64,000 bases of DNA from Saccharopolyspora_D taberi (GTDB lineage Bacteria; Actinomycetota; Actinomycetes; Mycobacteriales; Pseudonocardiaceae), in contig NZ_BAAAUX010000016.1 in assembly GCF_039534165.1 (NCBI RefSeq), forward strand, positions 434,001-498,000, read 5' to 3'. Positions 29,702 to 38,673 of this stretch are shown here, one piece after another. Position numbers and translations under genes: made by a program. A model generated the notes under the pieces. It had not been told where the DNA came from, made no database searches, and saw nothing but the letters and a program-made list of their open reading frames with translations. Each line of letters starts with the position of its first letter. Within the stretch, counting starts at the first letter, position 1.

Positions 29702-30814
29702 ATGACCGAGCCGGTCCGGATCCGGGTCGCCAGCCAGCAGCCCTACGACGTGGTGATCGGGCGCGGCCTGCTGGGCGAGCTGGTCGAGGTGCTGCGCGAC
29801 GCCTCGGTGGTGGCGCTGGTGCACCAGCCGAGCATCACCACGACCGTGGACGCGGTCCGCGAGGAGCTCGCCGAGGCGGGGCTGGACGCGCACCGCGTGG
29901 AGGTGCCCGACGCCGAGGACGGCAAGAGCCTGGCGGTCGCAGGCTTCTGCTGGGAGGTCCTGGGCAAGATCGGCATGGACCGCCGCGGCGTGGTGGTCTC
30001 CTTCGGCGGCGGCGCGGTCACCGACGTCGCCGGGTTCGTCGCGGCGACCTGGATGCGCGGGGTCCGCGTGGTGCACGTGCCGACCACCCTGCTGGGCATG
30101 GTCGATGCCTCCATCGGCGGCAAGACCGGCATCAACACCGACGCGGGCAAGAACCTGGTCGGCATCTTCCACGAGCCGAGCGCGGTGTTCGTCGACCTGG
30201 CCACGCTGGAGGGCCTGCCGCGCAACGAGCTGATCGCCGGGATGGCCGAGGTCGTCAAGGCCGGGTTCATCGCCGACCCGGAGATCCTGCGGCTGATCGA
30301 GGCCGACCCGGAGGCCGCGCTCGACCCGTCCGGCGACGTGCTCGCCGAGCTGGTGCGCCGCGCGATCCAGGTCAAGGCCGACGTGGTCGCCAGCGACCTG
30401 CGCGAGTCGCACCTGCGGGAGATCCTCAACTACGGCCACACCCTCGCGCACGCCATCGAGCGCCGCGAGCGCTACCGCTGGCGCCACGGCGCGGCGGTCA
30501 GCGTCGGCATGGTCTTCGCCGCCGAGCTGGCCCGGCTGGCGGGCCGCCTCGACGACGAGACCGCGGACCGGCACAAGAAGGTGCTGGACCTGCTGGGCCT
30601 GCCCACCACCTACGACCCGGACGCGCTGGGCCAGCTGCTGGAGGGCATGCGGGTGGACAAGAAGACCCGCTCCGGCGTGCTGCGGTTCGTCGTCCTCGAC
30701 GGGCTGGCCAAGCCGGGCAGGCTGGAGGGCCCGGACCCGTCGCTGGTGGCCGCCGCCTACTCGGCGCTCACCGGCGGGGACGACCGCAAGCAGGGCTCGG
30801 AGGTGCTGCTGTGA
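29702..30814 (+). CDS. aroB: 3-Dehydroquinate synthase
   Basis: Converts DAHP to 3-dehydroquinate using NAD and a divalent metal. The 370-residue protein contains the NAD motif GGGAVTDVAGF, the metal ligands Glu in MAEVVKAGF and His in LNYGHTLAHAIE, and DASIGGKTGIN. An in-frame start at 29690 is possible, but ATG 29702 follows GGGGGAC. It overlaps aroQ by 4 bp. Confidence 0.96.
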   Translation: MTEPVRIRVASQQPYDVVIGRGLLGELVEVLRDASVVALVHQPSITTTVDAVREELAEAGLDAHRVEVPDAEDGKSLAVAGFCWEVLGKIGMDRRGVVVSFGGGAVTDVAGFVAATWMRGVRVVHVPTTLLGMVDASIGGKTGINTDAGKNLVGIFHEPSAVFVDLATLEGLPRNELIAGMAEVVKAGFIADPEILRLIEADPEAALDPSGDVLAELVRRAIQVKADVVASDLRESHLREILNYGHTLAHAIERRERYRWRHGAAVSVGMVFAAELARLAGRLDDETADRHKKVLDLLGLPTTYDPDALGQLLEGMRVDKKTRSGVLRFVVLDGLAKPGRLEGPDPSLVAAAYSALTGGDDRKQGSEVLL

Positions 30815-31242
30815 AGGTCCTGGTCCTCAACGGTCCGAACCTGGGGCGGCTGGGCCTGCGGGAGCCGGGCATCTACGGCAGCACCACCTACGCCGGGCTC
30901 GTCGCGCTGTGCGAGGACACCGCGGAGGAGCTGGGCATCTCCGTCGACGTCCGGCAGACCGACCACGAGGGCGAGATGGTCGGCTGGCTGCACGAGGCCG
31001 CCGACCACGGCCTGCCGGTGGTGCTCAACGCCGCCGCGTGGACGCACTACTCGGTGGCCGTCCGCGACGCCGCGGCCCAGCTCGAAGCCGACCTGATCGA
31101 GGTGCACATCTCCAACGTGCACAAGCGCGAGGAGTTCCGGAAGGAGAGCTACCTCTCCGAGATCGCGACCGGGCTCGTCGTCGGGCTCGGGGTGCAGGGC
31201 TACGCGCTGGCCCTGCGCTGGCTGGCCGGCAAGGCCGGGTGA
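30811..31242 (+). CDS. aroQ: 3-Dehydroquinate dehydratase, type II
   Basis: Dehydrates 3-dehydroquinate to 3-dehydroshikimate through an enolate. The 143-residue protein has the type II start LVLNGPNLGRLGLREPGIYG with catalytic Arg and Tyr, NAAAWTHYSVA, and the catalytic His/Glu region EVHISNVHKREEFR. It closes the aro operon. In related genomes the M24 aminopeptidase gene follows directly; here 6 kb of accessory genes intervene. Confidence 0.96.
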   Translation: MKVLVLNGPNLGRLGLREPGIYGSTTYAGLVALCEDTAEELGISVDVRQTDHEGEMVGWLHEAADHGLPVVLNAAAWTHYSVAVRDAAAQLEADLIEVHISNVHKREEFRKESYLSEIATGLVVGLGVQGYALALRWLAGKAG

Positions 31243-31351
31243 CCGCCGCCCCGGGCCGATCCGGCGGTCCGGGCCGAGGTGATCGCATAAACTGGGGCGG
31301 TTCAGCTGTCGCCGCCCGTGGGCGGTCCGGGGAGAGGTCGCCGTCCGCGTC

Positions 31352-32794
31352 ATGAAGTTGCGTTCACTTGGTGTGCTGGCGGCGGTCCTGCTGCTCGCCT
31401 CCTGCTCCACTGTGGAAGGTGCGCCCGGGCCCGCCGTTCCTCCCCGCGCGCCCGCGGAGCCCCCGCCGACGCTGACGCTGACTTCGGCCGGTGGCCGGGA
31501 AAGTCCCGGAGTGGTGGCGGCGGGCGGCCTGCCCGCGCCGTACAACTACGGGCCGACCGTGGTCGCCGAGGACGGGCGGTACCGGGCGTGGTGGTGCAGC
31601 CAGCTCCCCGGCGTCGGTCCGGCGGGCGACGACATCCTGCACGCCTCGTCACCGGACCTCGGTGCCCCGTTCACCGCGGACGCCGCGCCCGCGGTGCCGG
31701 TGTTCAGCGGCCAGCCGGGCGGATTCGACGCCATGCACACCTGCGACCCCTCGGTCCTGCGGGTCGGCGGGCGGTACTACCTGTACTACACCGGCGCTGC
31801 CGGTGATCACGCGCACGGCAACGCGATCGGCGTCGCGAGCAGCGACGACGGCCTCGCGTGGCGGCGGGAGTCCGGTGGCCGTCCGGTCGTGACGTCCTCG
31901 CACCAGGTGGTGCGGCCCAACGTCTACGGCGCCGGGCAGCCGTCCGCGGTGTTCCTGGACGGCTGGTTCTACCTGATGTTCACCGACACCACGGCGGCCG
32001 GCGCGGGCTGGAACGGCGCGGGCCAGTTCGTGCTGCGGGCCAGGGACGCCGAGTTCTCCGACCGGGTGCAGGCGCTGACCGCCACCGGGTTCGAACCGGT
32101 CGGCCGGGATCCGGTGGACCGCGCCCGTTCCGTGGTCGACGCGTTCAGCGCGGACTGGATGTGGGTCGACGCGCTGGACGCCTTCGCCATCGCGCACCAG
32201 ACCGCCGAGGGCACCACGATCACCTTCTGGGACCGCGAGTTCACCCGCCACCCCTACTACCCGCTGATCATCCCCGGTGCGTGGCAGGAAGGTCCGGGGC
32301 TCGCGCGCGATCCGAGCGGTCACGCCCCGGTGTCCACTTCGGACCCGTGCGGGACGGTGCCGGTCGACGTTCTCCGCGCCACGGCGTTGAATCCGGCCCC
32401 GACCGACATCCGCCGCTTCGGCATCGACATCGTCGACGTGCGGGCGTGCGAGTCGCCGGAGCGCGCTCGCGCTGTCCTCCACGGATTCGGCGTTCCCTCC
32501 CCGTCGCGCACGGTGGATCTGGTGCGCGACGGGGAGAAAGTGCGCGTGGAACGGCGATCGGTGGCCGAGACGATGGCCAGGGGAGTGCTCGGCGAACGCG
32601 TTCCGGCGCTCGACGGTCTTCCGGTCGTCGGCACGATTCCCGCGCAGGCGCCCGCTTTGCGTTCGCCCGAGGGAGAAGTCGGGCTGCTCGACGACCGCGG
32701 TCGCTTGTGGACGGTCCCGATGGCCGCGGTCGACGCCAACGGCTCCGTCATCCGCGACGCATCCCGGTCCGAATGGGACGCCGCGCTGCGGTGA
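31352..32794 (+). CDS. Lipoprotein with a GH43-like five-bladed propeller
   Basis: The 480-residue protein has a lipoprotein signal with lipobox LLASC (Cys18) and a Pro-rich linker (about 24-45). A beta-propeller-like region follows with repeated strand motifs such as CDPSVLRVGGRYYLYYTGAA and QPSAVFLDGWFYLMFTDT. This pattern resembles GH43/beta-fructosidase-type propellers, but I cannot place the three catalytic acids with confidence. The last 110 residues are hydrophilic and unassigned. It probably acts on or binds extracellular glycans. It converges with the GH64 gene, the two stops lying 3 bp apart. Confidence 0.65.
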   Translation: MKLRSLGVLAAVLLLASCSTVEGAPGPAVPPRAPAEPPPTLTLTSAGGRESPGVVAAGGLPAPYNYGPTVVAEDGRYRAWWCSQLPGVGPAGDDILHASSPDLGAPFTADAAPAVPVFSGQPGGFDAMHTCDPSVLRVGGRYYLYYTGAAGDHAHGNAIGVASSDDGLAWRRESGGRPVVTSSHQVVRPNVYGAGQPSAVFLDGWFYLMFTDTTAAGAGWNGAGQFVLRARDAEFSDRVQALTATGFEPVGRDPVDRARSVVDAFSADWMWVDALDAFAIAHQTAEGTTITFWDREFTRHPYYPLIIPGAWQEGPGLARDPSGHAPVSTSDPCGTVPVDVLRATALNPAPTDIRRFGIDIVDVRACESPERARAVLHGFGVPSPSRTVDLVRDGEKVRVERRSVAETMARGVLGERVPALDGLPVVGTIPAQAPALRSPEGEVGLLDDRGRLWTVPMAAVDANGSVIRDASRSEWDAALR

Positions 32795-32797
32795 GCG

Positions 32798-33961
32798 TCA
32801 CCAGGGCGTCAGCGTGACCTTGATCGACGTCGGTGCGTTGTCCTGGATGTAGGAGGCGAAGTTCGCGACGTCGTCGAAGGCGAACCCGTACGCCTTGCCG
32901 TCCTCGGTGTTGGCGTGCATGACCTTCGAGTAGTGGTTGGTCACCTGGTTCTTGTAGAAGGCCGCGGGATCGGTGCCGGGCTGCTCGGCGGCGTCCAGCA
33001 GCGTTGAGCGGTTGAACGCGGCGCCGAGGATCGCCGCGACCGGGCCGGTGACGCCGTCGTTGGGCGCGGCCAGCGCGCCGTCGCAGAACAGCACGTCGCG
33101 GGTGCTCGGGCGGGCGATGGCCTGCACGCCGCCGTCGAAGGTGAAGTTGTCGCCGGAGACCTGACCGGTGAAGGTGCGGCCGTCGTCGAGCCCGATCCTG
33201 AGCTGGGTGGACTGGTACTTGCTCCACACCTCGTCGATGTAGGAGTCGTAGTAGTCCCCGGCGAACGCCCCGAGGTCCAGCCCGTGGCCGGGCGCGATGA
33301 CCCGCAGGTCCTCCTGCCGCAGCTGCTCGAAACCGGCGTTCTCGGTGACACCGGCCAGGATCCTGTCCCGGCCGCCCGCGGGCACGGTGCCGGTGGTCTG
33401 GTCCTGCGAGCCCTGGAGGTTGATCGCCAGCGGCACGCTGAACATGTCGACCATCGTGGTGTTGCAGTACATCCCGTCGGCCTTGAACGTGAACTCCACG
33501 GTGTCGTGCAGCACCCGGTAGTTCGGGTCGCTGGACACCCAGCCCGCCGGGTACTGCAGCGCGGGCTTGCCCTCGCCGTCGGTGACGACCTTGAACTTCA
33601 GCTTGTCGCCGAGGGCGAAGTAGATCCGCCCGGACATGCTCGGCAGCGTCAGCTGGGTGTCCCCGCTGCCCTGCAACGGGATCGAGTAGTCGGCGAATCC
33701 GTCGGAACCGTTGTCCGACGGCGAGACGGGCACCAGCTGCCCGTCCGGGGTCACGCGCGACTGCTCGCCGGTGTCGAGGTTGGTGCCGACGACGTAGACC
33801 GAGATCGAGGCGTTGTCGAAGTTGCCGGTGCTGTTGACGATCGTCAGCGGCAGCGTCGGCGCGGCGCGGCGGAGGGCGGCGTGGGCTGGCAGCGAGCCGA
33901 GGGCGGGGACGGCGAGGGCGGCGGCGGAGACCCCGCCGAGGAACGATCTCCTGTTGAGCAC
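32798..33961 (-). CDS. GH64-type beta-1,3-glucanase, secreted
   Basis: The 387-residue protein has a Tat-like signal (NRRSFLGGVSAAALAVPALG) cleaved near AHA. A GH64 domain follows (laminaripentaose-producing endo-beta-1,3-glucanase), including DTVEFTFKADGMYCNTTMVD, which holds the likely catalytic Glu and Asp, and RILAGVTENAGF. It would attack fungal or algal beta-1,3-glucan. The frame stays open to 34213, but GTG 33961 follows AAAGGAG and starts at the twin-arginine signal. A LacI/CebR-type palindrome lies 36-49 bp upstream. Confidence 0.88.
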   Translation of the reverse strand: MLNRRSFLGGVSAAALAVPALGSLPAHAALRRAAPTLPLTIVNSTGNFDNASISVYVVGTNLDTGEQSRVTPDGQLVPVSPSDNGSDGFADYSIPLQGSGDTQLTLPSMSGRIYFALGDKLKFKVVTDGEGKPALQYPAGWVSSDPNYRVLHDTVEFTFKADGMYCNTTMVDMFSVPLAINLQGSQDQTTGTVPAGGRDRILAGVTENAGFEQLRQEDLRVIAPGHGLDLGAFAGDYYDSYIDEVWSKYQSTQLRIGLDDGRTFTGQVSGDNFTFDGGVQAIARPSTRDVLFCDGALAAPNDGVTGPVAAILGAAFNRSTLLDAAEQPGTDPAAFYKNQVTNHYSKVMHANTEDGKAYGFAFDDVANFASYIQDNAPTSIKVTLTPW

Positions 33962-33996
33962 GTGCGGCTCCTTTCGACGAGTCGGTGGGTTCATTG

Positions 33997-34010
33997 TGAG
34001 AGCGCTCTCA
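33997..34010 (-). promoter_or_regulatory. CebR/LacI-type operator upstream of the GH64 gene
   Basis: TGAGAGCGCTCTCA is a perfect 14-bp palindrome. It differs from the CebR box TGGGAGCGCTCCCA only at the symmetric third and twelfth positions. LacI-family repressors of glucan-degrading genes in actinomycetes use such sites. Repression relieved by glucan oligosaccharides is inferred; no lacI-type gene lies in the window. Confidence 0.65.
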
Positions 34011-34073
34011 AGCCGCAACAATGCTCCGTTCCGCGTCCGCTTCGTGGTCGGATCGGCGCAGCCGGGGCGCTGA

Positions 34074-35258
34074 TCAGCCCGTGAACCGGACCTGCGGCCA
34101 CTGCGGGGACGGGCCGTCGAGCAGGCCGTCGTCGTCGCCCCGCAGGTGCAGGTCGAAGAAGGAGCGCAGGTACGCGCCGACCGCCGCGATGTCCGGGGGA
34201 GAATCGTCCACATCGGACGTACCGACCAGCTTTTCCAGGTCCGCGTCGCCGATCACGCCTGCTGCGCGCAACTGCGGGGCGATGACCGCGAGGTCGTTGA
34301 AGGTGTTGTGCGCGGCCGAGATCACCTGAAGCGCGCGCCGCCATCCGCGCAGATGGCTCCAGAACTCGGAGACCAGTTCGTGGTTCTGGTCGCTCGGATC
34401 GGCGGTGAACAGCAGGAACGGTCGGTCCAGTCCTTCGGTGGTCACCGAGCCCCACGGGTCCTCGCGGGTGCCGAGCGCGCCGTCGAGGTCGGCGCCGGCC
34501 AGGATGCGCGGATCGTCGTGCATGGACTGCGCGGCGGTCGCGCCGCCCAGCGAGTGGCCGTAGATGCCGATGCGGTCGAGGTCGAGCACGCCGCGCCAGG
34601 ACTCCAGCTCGTCGAGCACGAACCGCATGTCGACCGCGCGGATTCCCAGCTCCCGCTTGAAGGTCTCGAAGCTCTCCGGGTCGGGCTGGTGGTTGCCCTC
34701 CACCCTGCCGTCCGGGAACTCGACCTGCGTCGGGTCGTAGGTGTGGTCCACGGTGACCACGGCGTAACCGTGGCTGGCCAGCTCCTCGGCCAGGACCGTC
34801 CCGAAGTCGCGGGACATCAGGTGTCCGTGCGAGTAGAGCAGCACCGGCATCCCGCCGCGGGGCGCCGCACCGGCGTGCGAGTGCGTCCTGGTGGCAGCCC
34901 AGTCGACCGATCCCCGCGGGATGCGCACCGGGATCGCGACCGTGCCCTCCGCGGCGACTCCGGTGAAGGTCCGCGCCGCCCCGGGCCGCATGTGCGGGGC
35001 GAGCGGGCCGGACCCGGCGGCCGGGTACCGGATGGTGATCATCAGCTCGCGGTACGGCTTGTCCACCCACGGATCGGGGCGGTCGCGGTCGACCAGGTGC
35101 AGATCGGTCGTGCCCACCCGGTGCGGGCCGGTCGGCGCCGGGAGGCGCAGCCGAAGCGCGCCCGGCCGCGCGAGCGCCTGCGCGGGCAGCGCGGCGGTGG
35201 TAAGTGCTGCGGTGGTGAGCGCGGCGGTGACGAAGAGCCTTCGGTTCATTCGGATCAC
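34074..35258 (-). CDS. Secreted alpha/beta hydrolase, PAF-acetylhydrolase-like
   Basis: The 394-residue protein has an RR-containing signal region (NRRLFVTAALTTAALTTAAL, cleavage near AQALA) and a hydrolase domain with the nucleophile elbow GHSLGG, YSHGHLMSRD for the oxyanion region, DADLDGA and a His in AAHNTFND. The layout recalls plasma PAF-acetylhydrolase/lipase families. GTG 35258 follows AGGGGG with 6-nt spacing and is preferred to ATG 35249. The substrate is probably an ester or lipid. It is on the same strand as the GH64 gene but separated by its operator. Confidence 0.8.
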   Translation of the reverse strand: MIRMNRRLFVTAALTTAALTTAALPAQALARPGALRLRLPAPTGPHRVGTTDLHLVDRDRPDPWVDKPYRELMITIRYPAAGSGPLAPHMRPGAARTFTGVAAEGTVAIPVRIPRGSVDWAATRTHSHAGAAPRGGMPVLLYSHGHLMSRDFGTVLAEELASHGYAVVTVDHTYDPTQVEFPDGRVEGNHQPDPESFETFKRELGIRAVDMRFVLDELESWRGVLDLDRIGIYGHSLGGATAAQSMHDDPRILAGADLDGALGTREDPWGSVTTEGLDRPFLLFTADPSDQNHELVSEFWSHLRGWRRALQVISAAHNTFNDLAVIAPQLRAAGVIGDADLEKLVGTSDVDDSPPDIAAVGAYLRSFFDLHLRGDDDGLLDGPSPQWPQVRFTG

Positions 35259-35500
35259 GGGTGTCCCCCTCGGATGTGGTGTTCGGGATCTTCCAACCTG
35301 CGCGGTGAAGAAGACGTGAGCGTGCGGTGGTGGTCGGGTGCCGCGGTGGTGGGGCGTGGCGGTGGCCGGGTATCGCCGTCCCGGCACCTAGCCATCGTCG
35401 GGACGTCGCCGCACGCTCGCGCGCGGCGAGGCCGGATCCTGTGACATATTGACCGTTCGGCCACTCGTGCGCGCCGCGCCCGCAGGCGAAGCTCGGAGCC

Positions 35501-36760
35501 GTGATCGCTACCGCAACCAAGGTCCGGCCGCGGATCCACCCCGCGTGGTGGGTGGCCGCCGTGGCCTTCGTCGCCCTGCTGGGCGCCGCCGCGTTCCGTT
35601 CGGCCCCCGGCGTCCTGCTCAACCCGCTGCACGAGGAGTTCGGCTGGTCGCATGCCACCATCTCGCTCGCCGTCTCGGTCAACCTGCTGCTCTACGGCCT
35701 GACCGCGCCGTTCGCGGCGGCGCTGATGGTGCGCTTCGGCATCCGCCGCGTCGTCGTGTTCGCGCTGGTGCTGGTCGCGGCGGGCAGTGGCCTGACGGTG
35801 TTCATGACCGCGAGCTGGCAGCTGGTGTTCTGCTGGGGGCTGCTGGTCGGGCTGGGCACCGGGTCGATGGCGCTGGCGTTCGTCTCCACCGTGATCGACC
35901 GCTGGTTCCTGGCCCGGCGCGGGCTGGTCAGCGGGGTGCTGACGGCCGCGAGCGCGACCGGGCAGCTGGTGTTCCTGCCGGTCGTGGCGATGCTCAACGA
36001 CGCCTACGGCTGGCGCGCCGCGTCGCTGGTCGTCACCGCGGCGGCGCTGGCGATCGTGCCGCTGGTCCTGCTGCTGCTCCGCGACCGTCCCAGCGACGTC
36101 GGCGTCTTCCGCTACGGCGCGACCGAGGCGGAGCCGGAACCGGAGACCACCGGCGAACCGCCGCACCGCGTCGCGCTGGCCGCGCTGCGCGACGGCGCCC
36201 GCACGCCCACCTTCTGGCTGCTGGCGGGCGCGTTCGCGATCTGCGGCGCGAGCACCAACGGCCTGATCAACACGCACTTCGTGCCCGCCGCCCACGACCA
36301 CGGCATGCCGACCACGACCGCCGCCGGCCTGCTGGTCGTCGTCGGGGTGCTCGACGTCGTCGGCACCGTGCTGTCGGGATGGCTGACCGACCGCGTCAAC
36401 CCGCGCATCCTGCTGGCCGTCTACTACACGCTGCGCGGTGCGTCGCTGTTCGTCCTCCCGCAGCTGTTCGCCCCGACGCCGGGGGCGGAGATGATCCTGT
36501 TCGTGGTCTTCTACGGCCTGGACTGGATCGCCACCGTGCCGCCGACCATGGCGCTGTGCCGCGAGCACTTCGGACCGCGCGCGTCGGTGATCTTCGGCTG
36601 GGTGTTCGCCGCGCACCAGCTCGGCGCCGCGGCCATCGCGGGCATCGCGGGCCTGGTCCGCGACCACTTCGGCGACTACGCCGCGGCCTTCTACGGCGCG
36701 GGGCTCCTCTGCCTGCTGGCGACCGCCTTCTCCGTGTCGGTGCGGCGGAAGCCGGCTTGA
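35501..36760 (+). CDS. MFS transporter (oxalate/formate or monocarboxylate-like)
   Basis: The protein (419 aa) has about twelve hydrophobic segments. The loop between helices 2 and 3 reads MVRFGIRRVV, and the central loop (about residues 200-225) is charged. LAVSVNLLLYGLTAPFAAAL and GASTNGLINTHFVPAAHDHG resemble monocarboxylate-porter-like MFS members. The substrate is unknown. The GTG start is only 2 nt after GGAG, so initiation is uncertain. It converges with ogt across a two-way terminator. Confidence 0.8.
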   Translation: MIATATKVRPRIHPAWWVAAVAFVALLGAAAFRSAPGVLLNPLHEEFGWSHATISLAVSVNLLLYGLTAPFAAALMVRFGIRRVVVFALVLVAAGSGLTVFMTASWQLVFCWGLLVGLGTGSMALAFVSTVIDRWFLARRGLVSGVLTAASATGQLVFLPVVAMLNDAYGWRAASLVVTAAALAIVPLVLLLLRDRPSDVGVFRYGATEAEPEPETTGEPPHRVALAALRDGARTPTFWLLAGAFAICGASTNGLINTHFVPAAHDHGMPTTTAAGLLVVVGVLDVVGTVLSGWLTDRVNPRILLAVYYTLRGASLFVLPQLFAPTPGAEMILFVVFYGLDWIATVPPTMALCREHFGPRASVIFGWVFAAHQLGAAAIAGIAGLVRDHFGDYAAAFYGAGLLCLLATAFSVSVRRKPA

Positions 36761-36763
36761 TCC

Positions 36764-36796
36764 CGTGCTGCCCCGGGAACCGCCCGGGGCAGCACG
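36764..36796. terminator. Bidirectional terminator between the MFS and ogt genes
   Basis: A perfect 14-bp stem (36764-36777 with 36783-36796, CGTGCTGCCCCGGG arms) and a 5-nt loop lie 3 bp after the MFS stop and 16 bp beyond the ogt stop, serving both convergent genes. Confidence 0.85.
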
Positions 36797-36812
36797 TCCA
36801 GCACTTCCGGGT

Positions 36813-37334
36813 TCAGGGCAGCATGTCCAGTTCGAGCAGGGTCGCCTCCAGCGAGCCCTCCAGCACCAGCAGCCGGCGCTTGGCCTCCAGACCGGGCCCG
36901 AAGCCGCCCAGCCCGCCGCCGCTGGCCAGCACCCGGTGACACGGCACGACGATCGGGACCGGGTTGCTGCCCATGATCGTGCCGACCGCGCGGGCGGCCT
37001 CCGGCCTGCCGGACCGCTCGGCCAGGCCCCGGTAGCTCACGGTCTCGCCGAAGCCGACCTGCTCGTGCAGGGTCCGGAGCACGTGCAGCCGCAGCCCCTG
37101 CACGGTGTCCCAGTCGATCGGCAGGTCGAAGTCCCGGCGGCGGCCCGCGAAGTAGTCGGCCAGCTGCGCCGAGACCGCGGCGGCCGGGCCGCCGTCCTCG
37201 CGCAGCTCGACCCCGTCGTAACCGGGCAGCACCCGCTCCGGCCCGGAGAACGCGACCTGGCGCAGACCGGAGTCACCGGCGACCACCGTCAGGTCCCCGA
37301 CCGGGCTGGGCAGCACCGCCCACGACAACACCAT
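36813..37334 (-). CDS. ogt: Methylated-DNA--[protein]-cysteine S-methyltransferase
   Basis: The 173-residue suicide repair protein transfers alkyl groups from O6-alkylguanine to Cys132 in the motif IVVPCHRVL. The helix-turn-helix DNA-binding segment (about 92-125, FGETVSYRGLAERSGRPEAA) and the asparagine hinge (GSNPVP) are present. An N-terminal Ada-type regulatory domain is absent, as in Ogt. The frame runs open far upstream through the antisense of the aminopeptidase; ATG 37334 gives a family-like N-terminus (LSWAVLPSPVGDL). Confidence 0.93.
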   Translation of the reverse strand: MVLSWAVLPSPVGDLTVVAGDSGLRQVAFSGPERVLPGYDGVELREDGGPAAAVSAQLADYFAGRRRDFDLPIDWDTVQGLRLHVLRTLHEQVGFGETVSYRGLAERSGRPEAARAVGTIMGSNPVPIVVPCHRVLASGGGLGGFGPGLEAKRRLLVLEGSLEATLLELDMLP

Positions 37335-37468
37335 CGGCACGCCCGGAGGGTAGCGGCGGACCCCGACAGCGGGCGTGCGCCATAACCCGGTGCATCTCGC
37401 GGAACCGGCGTTTGGCGGCTTTCCGCCGAGTGCTGCCGAGACGGGGGTGTAGGGCTGTGCCCAGCGGT

Positions 37469-37474
37469 TAGGCT
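37469..37474 (+). promoter_or_regulatory. Candidate -10 element for a leaderless aminopeptidase mRNA
   Basis: TAGGCT ends seven bases before the ATG of the M24 peptidase, and there is no ribosome-binding site. This spacing places transcription start at the A of ATG, the hallmark of leaderless mRNAs. The -35 region is not clear. Confidence 0.45.
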
Positions 37475-37481
37475 GCGATTC

Positions 37482-38591
37482 ATGTCCGAATCGCATGCTC
37501 GCCGACGTCACGACCTCCGCGCCCGCCTCCGCGAGCGCGAGCTGGACGCGATGCTGGTGACCGACCTGCTCAACGTCCGCTACCTGACCGGGTTCACCGG
37601 GTCCAACGCCGCCCTCGTCGTGCACGCCGCCGACGAGCAGGGCGCGGAGGCGCGCACCGTCTTCTGCACCGACGGCCGCTACCTGACCCAGGCCGCCGAG
37701 CAGGTCCCCGACCTGGAGCGGGTCATCGACCGCGCCAGCGCCATGGCGCTGGCCGAGCGCGTCAGCGCGGCGTCCGGGCAGTACCGGCGGACCGGCTTCG
37801 AAAGCCAGCACGTCACCGTCGACGGCCACGAGGAGCTGGCCGCCGCCGCGGGCGGCGTCGAGCTGGTCCGCGCCCCGGGTCTGGTCGAGGGCCTCCGGCT
37901 GATCAAGGACGAGACCGAGATCGAGGCCCTGCGGATGGCCTGCGCCGCCGCCGACCGCGCGCTGGCCGACCTCATCGAGCACGGCGGGCTGCGCCCCGGC
38001 CGCACCGAGCTCGAAGTAGCCCGCGAGCTCGACGGCCGCATGCTCGACCACGGCGCGGCGGGCCCGTCCTTCGACACGATCGTCGCCGCGGGCGTGAACT
38101 CGGCGATCCCGCACCACCGGCCGTCCGACGCGGTGCTGGCGGCGGGCGACTTCGTCAAGCTCGACTTCGGCGCGCTGGTCGACGGCTACCACTCCGACAT
38201 GACCCGCACCCTGGTGCTGGGCGAACCGGCGGACTGGCAGCGCGAGATCTACGACCTGGTGCACGCCGCGCAGGCGGCGGGCCGGGCCGCGGTGGTGGTC
38301 GACGCCGACGTCCGCGAGATCGACGGCGCGGCCCGCGGGGTCATCGAGGACGCGGGCTACGGCGAGCAGTTCCTGCACGGCCTTGGCCACGGCGTTGGCC
38401 TGGAGATCCATGAGGCACCGGCGTTGTCCCAGCGGGGGGACGGTAGAATTGCCGCCGGGATGGCGGTCACCGTCGAGCCCGGCGTGTACCTGCCGGGGCG
38501 TGGCGGCGTCCGCATCGAGGACACACTGGTCGTGCGTCCTGGCACGCCGGAGCTCCTCACCTTGACGACGAAGGAGCTCATCGCCGTCTGA
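37482..38591 (+). CDS. Xaa-Pro aminopeptidase/dipeptidase, M24 family
   Basis: A cytoplasmic metallopeptidase (369 aa) that cuts Xaa-Pro bonds. The N-terminal creatinase-like domain (about 1-130; NVRYLTGFTGSNA) precedes the pita-bread domain with dinuclear metal ligands: Asp in KLDFGALVDGYHSDMTR (two), His in HGLGHGVGLEIHE, and two Glu in VTVEPGVY and GGVRIEDT. It sits just upstream of efp, as in most actinobacteria. The -10-like TAGGCT just before the ATG suggests its own leaderless promoter rather than readthrough from aroQ, 6 kb upstream. Confidence 0.94.
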   Translation: MSESHARRRHDLRARLRERELDAMLVTDLLNVRYLTGFTGSNAALVVHAADEQGAEARTVFCTDGRYLTQAAEQVPDLERVIDRASAMALAERVSAASGQYRRTGFESQHVTVDGHEELAAAAGGVELVRAPGLVEGLRLIKDETEIEALRMACAAADRALADLIEHGGLRPGRTELEVARELDGRMLDHGAAGPSFDTIVAAGVNSAIPHHRPSDAVLAAGDFVKLDFGALVDGYHSDMTRTLVLGEPADWQREIYDLVHAAQAAGRAAVVVDADVREIDGAARGVIEDAGYGEQFLHGLGHGVGLEIHEAPALSQRGDGRIAAGMAVTVEPGVYLPGRGGVRIEDTLVVRPGTPELLTLTTKELIAV

Positions 38592-38673
38592 GCGCGACGT
38601 GCGCCCGAGCGCCGGCAGCGCGCAGCGCCGGCGACAACCACCCGCAGCCATCACCACAGGAGAGACCCCGAAC

